A stretch of DNA of 5,726 bases from the NCBI GenBank assembly GCA_003132865.1, contig PKYZ01000234.1:1-5726 (forward strand), read 5' to 3'. The notes beneath the pieces were generated by a model. That model was given only the letters and a program-made list of their open reading frames with translations, did not search any database and was not told the DNA's origin. This document shows positions 1 to 5,162 of the stretch, piece after piece. The DNA is from Bryobacterales bacterium (lineage in GTDB: Bacteria; Acidobacteriota; Terriglobia; Bryobacterales; Bryobacteraceae). Positions within the stretch are counted from its first letter, which is position 1, and every line of letters starts with the position of its first letter. The position numbers and the translations under genes are program-made.

Positions 1-568
1 GGGTAAGCATGGCGGCAGGGGCCACGCGGGGCATCTTCAGGCCATCGTAAATCAGGTTGACATCTTCCTGGGCGAAAAGAAGGGGCTTGCGGCGCATTTC
101 GAGGTAATCATTATAGTTCCATCGAGCCTTCATGATGCCAGTAGCCGAATGCCGGTCGATTCCTTCGAGGACATGCGTGATCTCATGAACCAGCACATGG
201 GCCAACACGGACGGCCCCCCGTTGCGATTCAACTCTTGCACGCGGTCGAGAAACACTACGACGGTCCCTGCATAAGGCCGTGCAAAGGCTAGGGCTTCGG
301 CACCCGAATCGCGAACCCTGGTCGAGTCGTGGGACAGACGCACCTGGACGGCGCCTACCCCCACCGGGCAGGAATCCCGCTCGCGCCAGTCGATTCTCAC
401 GCCGATGCTCGCGAACATCGCCGAAGCCAACGGCCGGACACCCATCAGGACGTGCTGGTCGGGTTCCATGCAGACGGTAACCGTTGCCTTTTGCGGCGCC
501 GCGCTTTGTCCAGCAAAAAGGCTCGCTCCCGCCATTGCCAACATGGCAACCAAGCGTGTGGTCTTCAT
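1..568 (-). CDS. Secreted zincin-like metalloprotease-family protein (C-terminus cut by window edge)
   Basis: The reading frame starts at ATG 568-566 and stays open to the window edge, giving 189 codons and no stop, so the C-terminus is missing. A GGAGGT Shine-Dalgarno (complement of 579-584) lies 10 nt upstream and supports this start. Residues 1-24 form a signal peptide: basic MKTTR, a hydrophobic core, then a small-residue AGQSAA end. The protein is therefore probably exported. Residues 128-140 read HEITHVLEGIDRH, an HExxHxxxGxxxH zinc site with Glu129 as the likely catalytic base. A downstream GIM (Met146) sits where metzincins carry their Met-turn Met. The spacing is one residue longer at each step than the classical metzincin HExxHxxGxxH, so I assign only 'zincin-like'. 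Two Cys (residues 33 and 67) could form a disulfide after export. Similar secreted proteins with HE..H...G...HS..G.M are, as I recall, common in Acidobacteria and uncharacterised. It is divergent from the sigma factor gene and may share its control region. The substrate is unknown. Confidence 0.8.
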   Translation of the reverse strand, partial: MKTTRLVAMLAMAGASLFAGQSAAPQKATVTVCMEPDQHVLMGVRPLASAMFASIGVRIDWRERDSCPVGVGAVQVRLSHDSTRVRDSGAEALAFARPYAGTVVVFLDRVQELNRNGGPSVLAHVLVHEITHVLEGIDRHSATGIMKARWNYNDYLEMRRKPLLFAQEDVNLIYDGLKMPRVAPAAMLT

Positions 569-626
569 TTCCTGTTCCACCTCCACCGCTACGGGCGGAA
601 GTGGACGGGAAAACCGGCCACGGTCG

Positions 627-635
627 TGATATTTT
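627..635 (+). promoter_or_regulatory. Possible extended -10 promoter for the ECF sigma gene
   Basis: The sequence TGATATTTT has the TGn extension followed by TATTTT, which matches TATAAT at four of six positions. It ends 16 nt before the sigma ATG. No -35 is found at normal spacing. It lies in the short divergent region (569-651), so it may overlap control sites of the leftward zincin gene. Weak evidence taken alone. Confidence 0.3.
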
Positions 636-651
636 CTTTTTAGGGATTGCG

Positions 652-1215
652 ATGCTGCCTCGATCGGCGGAAATCACCGGTTTATTAAGAGCTTGGAGCG
701 GCGGCGACCAGACGGCGTTAGACCGGCTGGCGGCCCTGGTGTACGACGAACTCCACCGCATGGCGCGGCATTACATGAAGGATGAGCGCACCGGAAACAC
801 TCTCCAGACGACGGCTTTGGTGAACGAAGTCTACCTTCGCCTGGTAGACGTGAGAAACGTCGACTGGCAGCAGCGTGCGCAGTTCTTTGCCATAACCGCC
901 AAGATGATGCGCCGCATTCTGGTTGACGCGGCGCGCGCCCGCGGTTCGAACAAGCGGGGCGGAGGAGCGATCAAGGTGAACGTGGACGAAGTACCGGTCA
1001 TGTCCGCGGAACGTGATGCATCCATGGTGGCCTTGGATGAGGCGCTGGAGGCATTCTCGACAGTGGCTCCCCGCCAGGCCAAGCTCGTCGAACTGCGCTA
1101 TTTTGGCGGACTCAGCGAGGAGGAGATTGCAGAAGTCCTGAAGATCTCTCCGCGAACGGTCAGGCGCGACTGGGAGTTCGCCAAATCCTGGCTAATGCGG
1201 GAACTGAGCCGATAA
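652..1215 (+). CDS. ECF-type RNA polymerase sigma factor (Sigma70_ECF / TIGR02999 type)
   Basis: This 187-residue protein would direct RNA polymerase core to a dedicated promoter set. The sigma-2 region spans about residues 8-100 and includes the typical block LAALVYDELHRMARHYM (27-43), then TALVNEVYLRLVD (54-66) and QFFAITAKMMRRILVDAARAR (core polymerase and -10 contacts). A linker follows, then sigma-4 at about 125-185 with the helix-turn-helix LSEEEIAEVLKISPRTVRRD (154-173) for -35 recognition. Length and motifs fit this family, normally about 180-200 residues. I chose ATG 652 because AGGG (642-645) lies 6 nt upstream and the protein then begins where the family does. The frame is open upstream to 484, but that stretch lies opposite the zincin gene and its leader and does not look like sigma sequence. 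Family members often sit beside Ser/Thr kinase genes. Neither a kinase nor an anti-sigma gene is visible here. Its targets cannot be told from the window. Confidence 0.93.
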   Translation: MLPRSAEITGLLRAWSGGDQTALDRLAALVYDELHRMARHYMKDERTGNTLQTTALVNEVYLRLVDVRNVDWQQRAQFFAITAKMMRRILVDAARARGSNKRGGGAIKVNVDEVPVMSAERDASMVALDEALEAFSTVAPRQAKLVELRYFGGLSEEEIAEVLKISPRTVRRDWEFAKSWLMRELSR

Positions 1216-1218
1216 CGG

Positions 1219-1350
1219 CTACAGCAGCTGCGCCGGATGGTATGCCCTGAGCAGTTGCACCATCAGGCGGTCGGAATACTTCCGTTCGAGGCTGACAAGC
1301 GCGCCCTGGTATGAGACGCCTTCACCGGTCGGATCGCCGGCATCCGGAAG
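1219..1350 (-). pseudogene. Remnant of a phage-type HTH / terminase-small-subunit-like gene (C-terminal tail only)
   Basis: Read on the minus strand, the frame from 1350 down to the TAG stop at 1221-1219 has no start codon and is closed upstream by an in-frame TAA (1353-1351). Its end reads GVSYQGALVSLERKYSD followed by RLMVQLLRAYHPAQLL. A turn with YQG, then K-Y-S-D-xLL-xxLL-xAxxP, is what I remember of the C-terminal end of small phage-like HTH proteins related to terminase small subunits, which usually end 'KYSDtLLxFLLKAxRPexY'. A neighbouring frame just upstream gives LAQLRRAITSG, which would suit the preceding helix, so a frameshift is possible. I infer a decayed gene. Chance resemblance in GC-rich DNA is the alternative. 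No other phage or mobile sequence is seen nearby. Confidence 0.35.
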
Positions 1351-1473
1351 TTATCGCCCGACGCAACTGCGCCAGGGGCGTGCACCTCGGAAACGGCGAT
1401 GAAGTCACCCTTCGTGACCGCCTTTCATACCTTCCCAGCCATCGGCCCGGCAGTGCCCCGCGAGACGGCATTC

Positions 1474-1495
1474 ACGTTACATCTACGTTACATCT
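1474..1495. repeat. Perfect 11-bp tandem repeat, two copies
   Basis: ACGTTACATCT occurs at 1474-1484 and again, directly adjoining, at 1485-1495. Read on the minus strand this gives two TGTAAC cores 11 bp apart, about one helical turn. That is the layout of direct-repeat operators bound by OmpR/PhoB-type regulators. It lies about 150 bp upstream of rpe. The duplication is plain in the sequence; a regulatory role is inference. Confidence 0.5.
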
Positions 1496-1619
1496 CCGGG
1501 ATCCATGCACAATTCCGCACAAGGATGCATACCAACCCATGAAAAATACCATTCGAAGCCAAAAAGTGGGGGTATTGGTCCAGCGCAACTCAGCCCCTCA
1601 GCGCTCCACCGCACCCGCG

Positions 1620-1628
1620 TGCTAGAAT
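1620..1628 (+). promoter_or_regulatory. Extended -10 promoter for rpe
   Basis: TGCTAGAAT holds the TGn extension and TAGAAT, five of six matches to TATAAT. It ends 16 nt before the rpe ATG, so transcription would start near 1635 and leave a leader of only about 10 nt. No convincing -35 is present at 15-19 bp spacing, as expected when an extended -10 carries recognition. Confidence 0.55.
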
Positions 1629-1644
1629 CGGACTGATCCCCTAA

Positions 1645-2319
1645 ATGACTGAAATCCTTCCGTCAATTTTGGCCGCGGATTTCGCCCGCTTGGGCGAGCA
1701 GATTGCCCAGGTCGAGCGGGGCGGCGCCACCATGCTGCATCTGGACGTCATGGACGGCCACTTTGTGCCGAACCTGACGATCGGGCCGCCGGTGGTCGCT
1801 TCCATTCGCAAAGTCACGCGCCTCACGCTGGACGTTCACCTGATGATCGCCGATCCGGACAAGTACGCGCCCATGTTCATCGACGCAGGCGCCGATCAGG
1901 TGAGCGTGCATCAAGAAGCCTGCAAACATCTGGACGGCACGTTGCGCGAGATCCAGCGGGCGGGTGCGCGCGCCGGCGTCGTCATCAATCCGGCGACTCC
2001 GGTCTCCACCCTCGACGAAGTGCTGGGGCTGGCGGATTACGTGCTCGTAATGAGCGTCAATCCGGGGTTCGGCGGACAGCGGTTTATCCCGTATGCGCTC
2101 GATAAGGTCCGGCGGCTGGACGCCATCCGGCGCGAACGCCGGCTGGCATTCCCCATCGAAATCGATGGCGGCGTCACCAAGGAAAATATCGGCGATGTGG
2201 TGCGGGCGGGCTGTGACTGGATCGTCACAGGGTCTTCGGTATTTCACACCCCCGACCCGGCCGCCGCGGTGGCCGAGCTGCGCCAGGCGGCCATCGAGAC
2301 GCATGCCGTGCGTTGTTGA
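1645..2319 (+). CDS. rpe: Ribulose-phosphate 3-epimerase
   Basis: A cytosolic (beta/alpha)8-barrel enzyme that interconverts D-ribulose 5-phosphate and D-xylulose 5-phosphate in the pentose phosphate or Calvin pathway. The 224 residues match the usual length. Family signatures appear in order: PSILAADF (6-13, with Ser7 at the active site), LHLDVMDGHFVPN (31-43, metal-binding His32 and catalytic Asp34), LDVHLM (62-67, His65), NPGFGGQ (139-145, phosphate loop), IDGGV (173-177, catalytic Asp174) and TGSSVF (195-200, second phosphate site). All catalytic and metal residues are present, so it should be active. ATG 1645 is chosen because MTEILPSILAADF is the normal N-terminus. There is no good Shine-Dalgarno, and a short leader from the extended -10 at 1620-1628 is likely. 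The gap to bamD is 70 nt with its own possible promoter, so co-transcription is possible but not shown. Confidence 0.97.
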   Translation: MTEILPSILAADFARLGEQIAQVERGGATMLHLDVMDGHFVPNLTIGPPVVASIRKVTRLTLDVHLMIADPDKYAPMFIDAGADQVSVHQEACKHLDGTLREIQRAGARAGVVINPATPVSTLDEVLGLADYVLVMSVNPGFGGQRFIPYALDKVRRLDAIRRERRLAFPIEIDGGVTKENIGDVVRAGCDWIVTGSSVFHTPDPAAAVAELRQAAIETHAVRC

Positions 2320-2344
2320 GCATCCCCCAGGCTGGCGATGCAAT

Positions 2345-2353
2345 TGCTATCCT
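2345..2353 (+). promoter_or_regulatory. Possible extended -10 promoter for bamD
   Basis: TGCTATCCT, in the rpe-bamD gap, has TGn plus TATCCT (four of six matches). It ends 36 nt before the first bamD ATG. A TTGAGC at 2316-2321 is too far upstream (26 bp) to act as its -35. Supported mainly by position and by likeness to the element in front of rpe. Confidence 0.4.
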
Positions 2354-2389
2354 AGACTAAAGCGGAAAAATAAGATCGGCACGAGCACA

Positions 2390-3784
2390 ATGATGTATCC
2401 ACGTATTTTTCATCACCTGATTGCGGTAGCCGCGCTGGCGGGCCTCCTGAGTTCCTGCGGTCTGCGCCGCCACAAATACGCAGACCCCATCACCAAGAAC
2501 ACCGAACAGCCCGATAAGGTGCTCTTCGACCGGGCCATCAACGATATCGAGCACAGCCGCTATGAGATCGCGCGGCTGACCCTGCAGACGCTCATCAACA
2601 CCTACGACAGCAGCGAGTTCCTGGCCAAGGCCAAGCTGGCCATCGCCGACAGTTGGTTCCGCGAAGGCGGCGCGCATGGCCTGGCGCAGGCCGAAGCCGA
2701 ATACAAGGATTTCGAGTTGTTCTATCCCAACATGGAGGAAGCCGCCGAGGCCCAGGAACGGGTTTGCGATATCCATTACAAACAGATGGACAAGGCGGAT
2801 CGCGACCCCCTGCACGCCGTCCGTGCCGAGGAAGAGTGCCGCCAGTTGCTGCTGCAGTATCCCAATAGCAAGTTCGCGCCCGAGACCCAGCAGAAGCTGC
2901 GCAATGCGCAGGAAGTTCTGGCGGCCCACGAGTACGCCGCCGCTGTCTTCTACCACCACAAGGGCGCCATGCCGGCCGCGGCCAATCGCTTGACCAGCAT
3001 GGTGGACCAATATCCTCTGTTCAGCATGGCCGACGAAGCGCTGTGGATGCTCGGCGATTCCTACGACCGGATGGGCGACCGGTTCGAAGACAAGTCCGCG
3101 GCCGCCTACACGCGCATCGTGAAGGATTATCCGTTGAGCCCGCACGCCCAGGCGGCCAAGCAGAAACTGGAGGCCATGAAACGTCCCGTGCCAGAGGCCG
3201 ATCCGGTGGCCTATGCCCGCATGAAGTACGAGCGGGAAAACCGGACCTCCCCGAGTAAAATCAACCGCTTGATCGACGGGTTCAAGAGGAACCCGGATAC
3301 CAGTTTGGCGGCCAAGGGCGGAACCCCGTCCATGACCATTCTGCGCCCGGGGATTCCGGTTAGCGTGCCGCTAAGCGCCGGCGCCGCAGCTCCGGGCGCG
3401 GCCGGGGCGGGCAGCACCGGATCGGATGTCACGATTGGCCTCACCAACGATACGAAAGAACTCGATACCCGGCCCGATGCGCGGGCGAACCCGCCTGGCG
3501 CGGCTGCGGCGTCCCCGGCCGCACCGGCTGCGGATCTGACCGCCAAACCGGCCGATGCAGCGGCGGCAACTCCCCAGCAGCCTTTCGCCACCAACCATCC
3601 ATTGAGCGAAGCGGATAAGAAGAGGGCCATGAAGATGGCGCAGGACAAGGCCAAGAGAGACAAGAAATCCCAGGCCAAGGCGGTCAAAGCGGCCAAGAGT
3701 GCGCCGGATCAGCCCGCATCTCAGACGACGCCCCTGACGCCAACCCCTCAGCCGGCTCAGGCGCAGACACCGCCCCAGGACTAA
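2390..3784 (+). CDS. bamD: Outer membrane assembly lipoprotein BamD with long C-terminal extension
   Basis: BamD-family lipoprotein, anchored on the periplasmic face of the outer membrane, where it works with BamA to insert beta-barrel proteins. Residues 1-22 form a lipoprotein signal with the lipobox LSSC, so Cys23 should be lipidated. This signal fixes the start at the ATGATG of 2390-2395; the frame is open further upstream, but that part overlaps rpe. Residues about 43-265 are a TPR-rich BamD domain: paired helices such as LFDRAINDIEHSRYEIARLT, a downstream EYKDFELFYPN block, CRQLLLQYPNSKFAPE and YTRIVKDYPLSPHAQAAKQK. BamD is usually about 240-290 residues; this one has 464. The added 200 residues are low-complexity Ala/Pro-rich (about 325-400), then a Lys/Ala-rich stretch (407-437) and a Pro/Gln/Thr tail, probably disordered in the periplasm. 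No strong Shine-Dalgarno is seen. The stop overlaps the next start (TAATG). A generic TPR lipoprotein is the alternative. Confidence 0.87.
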   Translation: MMYPRIFHHLIAVAALAGLLSSCGLRRHKYADPITKNTEQPDKVLFDRAINDIEHSRYEIARLTLQTLINTYDSSEFLAKAKLAIADSWFREGGAHGLAQAEAEYKDFELFYPNMEEAAEAQERVCDIHYKQMDKADRDPLHAVRAEEECRQLLLQYPNSKFAPETQQKLRNAQEVLAAHEYAAAVFYHHKGAMPAAANRLTSMVDQYPLFSMADEALWMLGDSYDRMGDRFEDKSAAAYTRIVKDYPLSPHAQAAKQKLEAMKRPVPEADPVAYARMKYERENRTSPSKINRLIDGFKRNPDTSLAAKGGTPSMTILRPGIPVSVPLSAGAAAPGAAGAGSTGSDVTIGLTNDTKELDTRPDARANPPGAAAASPAAPAADLTAKPADAAAATPQQPFATNHPLSEADKKRAMKMAQDKAKRDKKSQAKAVKAAKSAPDQPASQTTPLTPTPQPAQAQTPPQD

Positions 3785-4365
3785 TGTCGCGCATTCTGCT
3801 CGCCGACGATAGCCCCCACGCACAGCGCATGGGCGAACAGATTCTTAGCGAGGAGGGCTTTGAGGTAGTCACGGTCAGCGATGGCGATTCCGCGCTCTTG
3901 CGCCTGGAGGACGTAGATCCCGACTTGGTGTTGGCCGGCGTCGGGATGGCGCACCGTACCGGCTATGAAATCTGCCAGTACGTGAAGCTCAGCCCGCGTC
4001 ACAAGCATGTCCGGGTGATCCTGGCCACCGGCGTAAAGGACCAGCTCGATGAAGCCGAAGCGCGCCGTGTGCAGGCCGACGGCATCGTGCAAAAGCCGTT
4101 CCAGGCGTCCGTGCTGCTGGGAGTGGTGAAGCCACTGATCGAGATGGCCGTGAAGGAACGCGGATCCGACCCGTCCCCCGCCGCGGGGGTGCCCTCTCGG
4201 CCCGGCAAGCGGCCCGCCCCGAAGGCGCCGCCCCAGGGGCCGACGGTGGCGCTGATCGATCCGGAGCGCGTGCAAGCGGCCGTAACGGTGGCTCTGGACG
4301 CTTCCATGTCTGGTATCATTGACGAGATCACCGAGAAGGTGCTGATCGCGCTCAGTGCCCGATAG
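3784..4365 (+). CDS. Single-domain response regulator, receiver lacking the phosphoacceptor Asp
   Basis: A CheY-like receiver spans residues 1-122 of 193. Present are the acidic pair Asp8-Asp9 (LLADDS), the conserved Thr82 (ILATG) and Lys104 (QKPF). The expected phosphoacceptor at the end of strand 3, normally DLVLxD(V/I)xMP, reads DLVLAGVGMA. Residue 52 is Gly, encoded GGC at 3937-3939, one A-to-G change away from Asp GAC, and the usual Pro after Met is also lost. Classical phosphorylation should therefore not occur. After a Pro/Arg-rich linker (about 125-152), residues 154-193 form an amphipathic helical tail that contains no recognisable DNA-binding or enzyme domain. The start ATG overlaps the bamD stop by one base (TAATG). 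AGGA at 3777-3780 is close upstream, so translational coupling is likely. It lies 5 nt before yajQ. The role is unknown; a protein-protein adaptor is plausible. Confidence 0.92.
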   Translation: MSRILLADDSPHAQRMGEQILSEEGFEVVTVSDGDSALLRLEDVDPDLVLAGVGMAHRTGYEICQYVKLSPRHKHVRVILATGVKDQLDEAEARRVQADGIVQKPFQASVLLGVVKPLIEMAVKERGSDPSPAAGVPSRPGKRPAPKAPPQGPTVALIDPERVQAAVTVALDASMSGIIDEITEKVLIALSAR

Positions 4366-4370
4366 ACTCT

Positions 4371-4871
4371 ATGCCCGATAACAGTTTCGACGTAGTCTCC
4401 AAGATCGAGCTGCCGGAGGTCGGCAATGCCATCCAGCAGGCCATGAAGGAGATTCAGCAGCGTTACGATCTGAAGGATTCCAAGTCCTCGATCGAGCTGA
4501 ACGAGAAGGACCACAAGATCCTCCTGGCCAGCGCGGATGAGTACAAGCTGAAAGCCGTGATCGAGGTGCTGGAAGGCAAGCTGGTGAAGCGCAAGGTGCC
4601 GCTGAAGGGGCTGACTTACGGGACGCTCATTCCGTCGGCCGGCTCCTCGGTGAAGCAGGAGATCTCGCTGCAACAGGGCATTCCCATCGAGAAGGCGCGC
4701 GAGATCGTGCGCAAGATCAAGGACAGCAAACTGAAGGTGCAGGCCGCCATTCAGGGCGACTTGGTGCGCGTCAGCGGGCGGGACCGCGACACCCTGCAGA
4801 GCGTCATCAAGCTGCTGCGCGACGCCGATTTCGGCATCGACGTGCAGTTCACCAATTACCGGACCATTTGA
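4371..4871 (+). CDS. yajQ: YajQ-family (DUF520) nucleotide/cyclic-di-GMP-binding protein
   Basis: A small cytosolic protein of 166 residues, the normal family length, predicted to have two ferredoxin-like alpha/beta halves. Family signatures are the N-terminal SFDVVSKIELPEVGNAI (5-21), RYDLKDSKSSIEL (31-43), the central LVKRKVPLKG (71-80), QEISLQQGIPIEKAREI (96-112), the IKDSKLKVQAAIQGDLVRVSG block (about 116-136) and the C-terminal FTNYR (160-164). In Xanthomonas campestris a member (XC_3703) binds c-di-GMP and affects virulence through a partner transcription factor. The E. coli protein binds nucleotides or RNA. Which ligand applies here cannot be read from sequence. The start lies 5 nt after the receiver gene's stop. 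No clear Shine-Dalgarno is seen, so translation is likely coupled to the gene before. TGCCCGATA occurs at both that stop and this start (4356-4364, 4372-4380), probably by chance. No terminator is visible after it. Confidence 0.96.
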   Translation: MPDNSFDVVSKIELPEVGNAIQQAMKEIQQRYDLKDSKSSIELNEKDHKILLASADEYKLKAVIEVLEGKLVKRKVPLKGLTYGTLIPSAGSSVKQEISLQQGIPIEKAREIVRKIKDSKLKVQAAIQGDLVRVSGRDRDTLQSVIKLLRDADFGIDVQFTNYRTI

Positions 4872-4875
4872 CTTC

Positions 4876-4904
4876 TTGACAGCAATCAGTCAATATGTCA
4901 AAAT
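4876..4904 (+). promoter_or_regulatory. Promoter with embedded inverted repeats (likely operator) of the toxin-antitoxin module
   Basis: A perfect -35 TTGACA (4876-4881) is followed after 17 bp by CAAAAT (4899-4904, four of six matches to TATAAT). The -35 forms an inverted repeat with TGTCAA (4896-4901), TTGACA-N14-TGTCAA, and a nested one with GTCAA (4889-4893), TTGAC-N8-GTCAA. The repeats cover the -35, the spacer and the start of the -10. An autorepressor bound here would block RNA polymerase, the usual arrangement for type II antitoxins. The predicted transcription start falls at about 4911, on the GTG start codon of the antitoxin. Confidence 0.7.
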
Positions 4905-4910
4905 AAGGCT

Positions 4911-5162
4911 GTGACCGGGACAAAGACCGCCAAAACTGAAGAATCGAAGACGTTGACCCTTCGGCTGGGCCAGAATTTCCATCGCCGGCTGAAGGCCAAA
5001 CTGTTGGCCGACGGCACGAATTTCCAGGTCAAGGTCCAAGCCATGCTTCAGGACTACGTCGATGGCCCCGCTGAGGAGCGGGAAGAGACTGCGCGCCAGA
5101 TCGCCATCGCCCGCGAAGCCATGCGCCGCTATGCTCCCGCCATGCGCGAGTTGGCTCGTTGA
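4911..5162 (+). CDS. Ribbon-helix-helix-like antitoxin of a Doc-type TA module
   Basis: An 83-residue protein with a GTG start. Residues 13-19 (KTLTLRL) look like the DNA-contacting beta strand of a ribbon-helix-helix fold. Helix A is about 21-34 (QNFHRRLKAKLLAD), then a GTNF turn, and helix B about 38-51. The charged C-terminal helix (53-83) would be the part that wraps and neutralises the toxin. The expected role is to bind the toxin and, as a dimer, repress its own promoter at the inverted repeats directly upstream. The classical Doc partner is Phd, a different fold, so this is an RHH-Doc pairing. No other in-frame start exists nearby. AAGG at 4905-4908 is only 2 nt from GTG, too close for a normal Shine-Dalgarno, so a leaderless transcript is likely. 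It overlaps the toxin start by 4 nt. A pure CopG-like regulator is the less likely alternative. Confidence 0.8.
   Translation: MTGTKTAKTEESKTLTLRLGQNFHRRLKAKLLADGTNFQVKVQAMLQDYVDGPAEEREETARQIAIAREAMRRYAPAMRELAR

Larger units (their letters stand above)
1216..1644. other. 429-bp intergenic region between the sigma gene and rpe
   Basis: No intact gene is supported here. From left to right it holds a small stem at the sigma stop codon (AGCCG 1207-1211 with CGGCT 1216-1220, loop ATAA, no T-run), a minus-strand coding remnant (1219-1350), an 11-bp tandem duplication (1474-1495), a relatively AT-rich patch (about 1507-1580), and an extended -10 immediately before rpe. A plus-strand frame at 1311-1625 resembles no protein family I know and overlaps these elements, so I treat it as chance. 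Confidence 0.6.

Noticed and set aside
484..651. N-terminal extension of the sigma factor frame
   Set aside because: The frame is open, but the extension lies opposite the zincin gene and its leader, does not resemble sigma sequence, and ATG 652 has a Shine-Dalgarno and the family N-terminus.
183..761. 192-residue minus-strand open frame across the zincin and sigma starts
   Set aside because: Low-complexity Arg/Gly-rich translation; it is out of frame with the zincin gene, which has a signal peptide, RBS and zinc motif.
1207..1220. Stem-loop AGCCG-ATAA-CGGCT at the sigma stop as a terminator
   Set aside because: Only 5 bp of stem and no following T-run.
1311..1625. 104-residue plus-strand frame in the sigma-rpe gap
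   Set aside because: No recognised family or RBS, Arg/His-rich composition of chance type, and it contains the tandem repeat and overlaps the rpe promoter.
2320..2341. Inverted repeat GCATC...GATGC after rpe as a terminator
   Set aside because: Short stem with a C-C mismatch and no T-run; followed by the possible bamD promoter rather than a termination signal.
1663..2343. 226-residue minus-strand frame opposite rpe
   Set aside because: Shadow of a GC-rich, clearly real rpe gene; no family resemblance and no RBS.
2093..2389. Upstream extension of the bamD frame into rpe
   Set aside because: Overlaps rpe in another frame; the lipoprotein signal with its lipobox places the start at 2390/2393.
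2357..3145. 262-residue minus-strand frame opposite bamD
   Set aside because: Mirror of the codon pattern of the TPR domain; no start signals or recognisable domain.
3211..3696. Hydrophobic minus-strand frame opposite the bamD tail (looks membrane-like)
   Set aside because: The Ala/Leu richness is the complement of the Ala/Pro/Lys-rich tail; no RBS and no family resemblance.
4356..4380. Repeated TGCCCGATA around the receiver stop and yajQ start
   Set aside because: Nine bases split between the coding end and start of two genes; most likely chance, with no further repeat structure.
4895..4897. ATG upstream of the antitoxin GTG
   Set aside because: Not in frame with the antitoxin and lies inside the promoter/operator.
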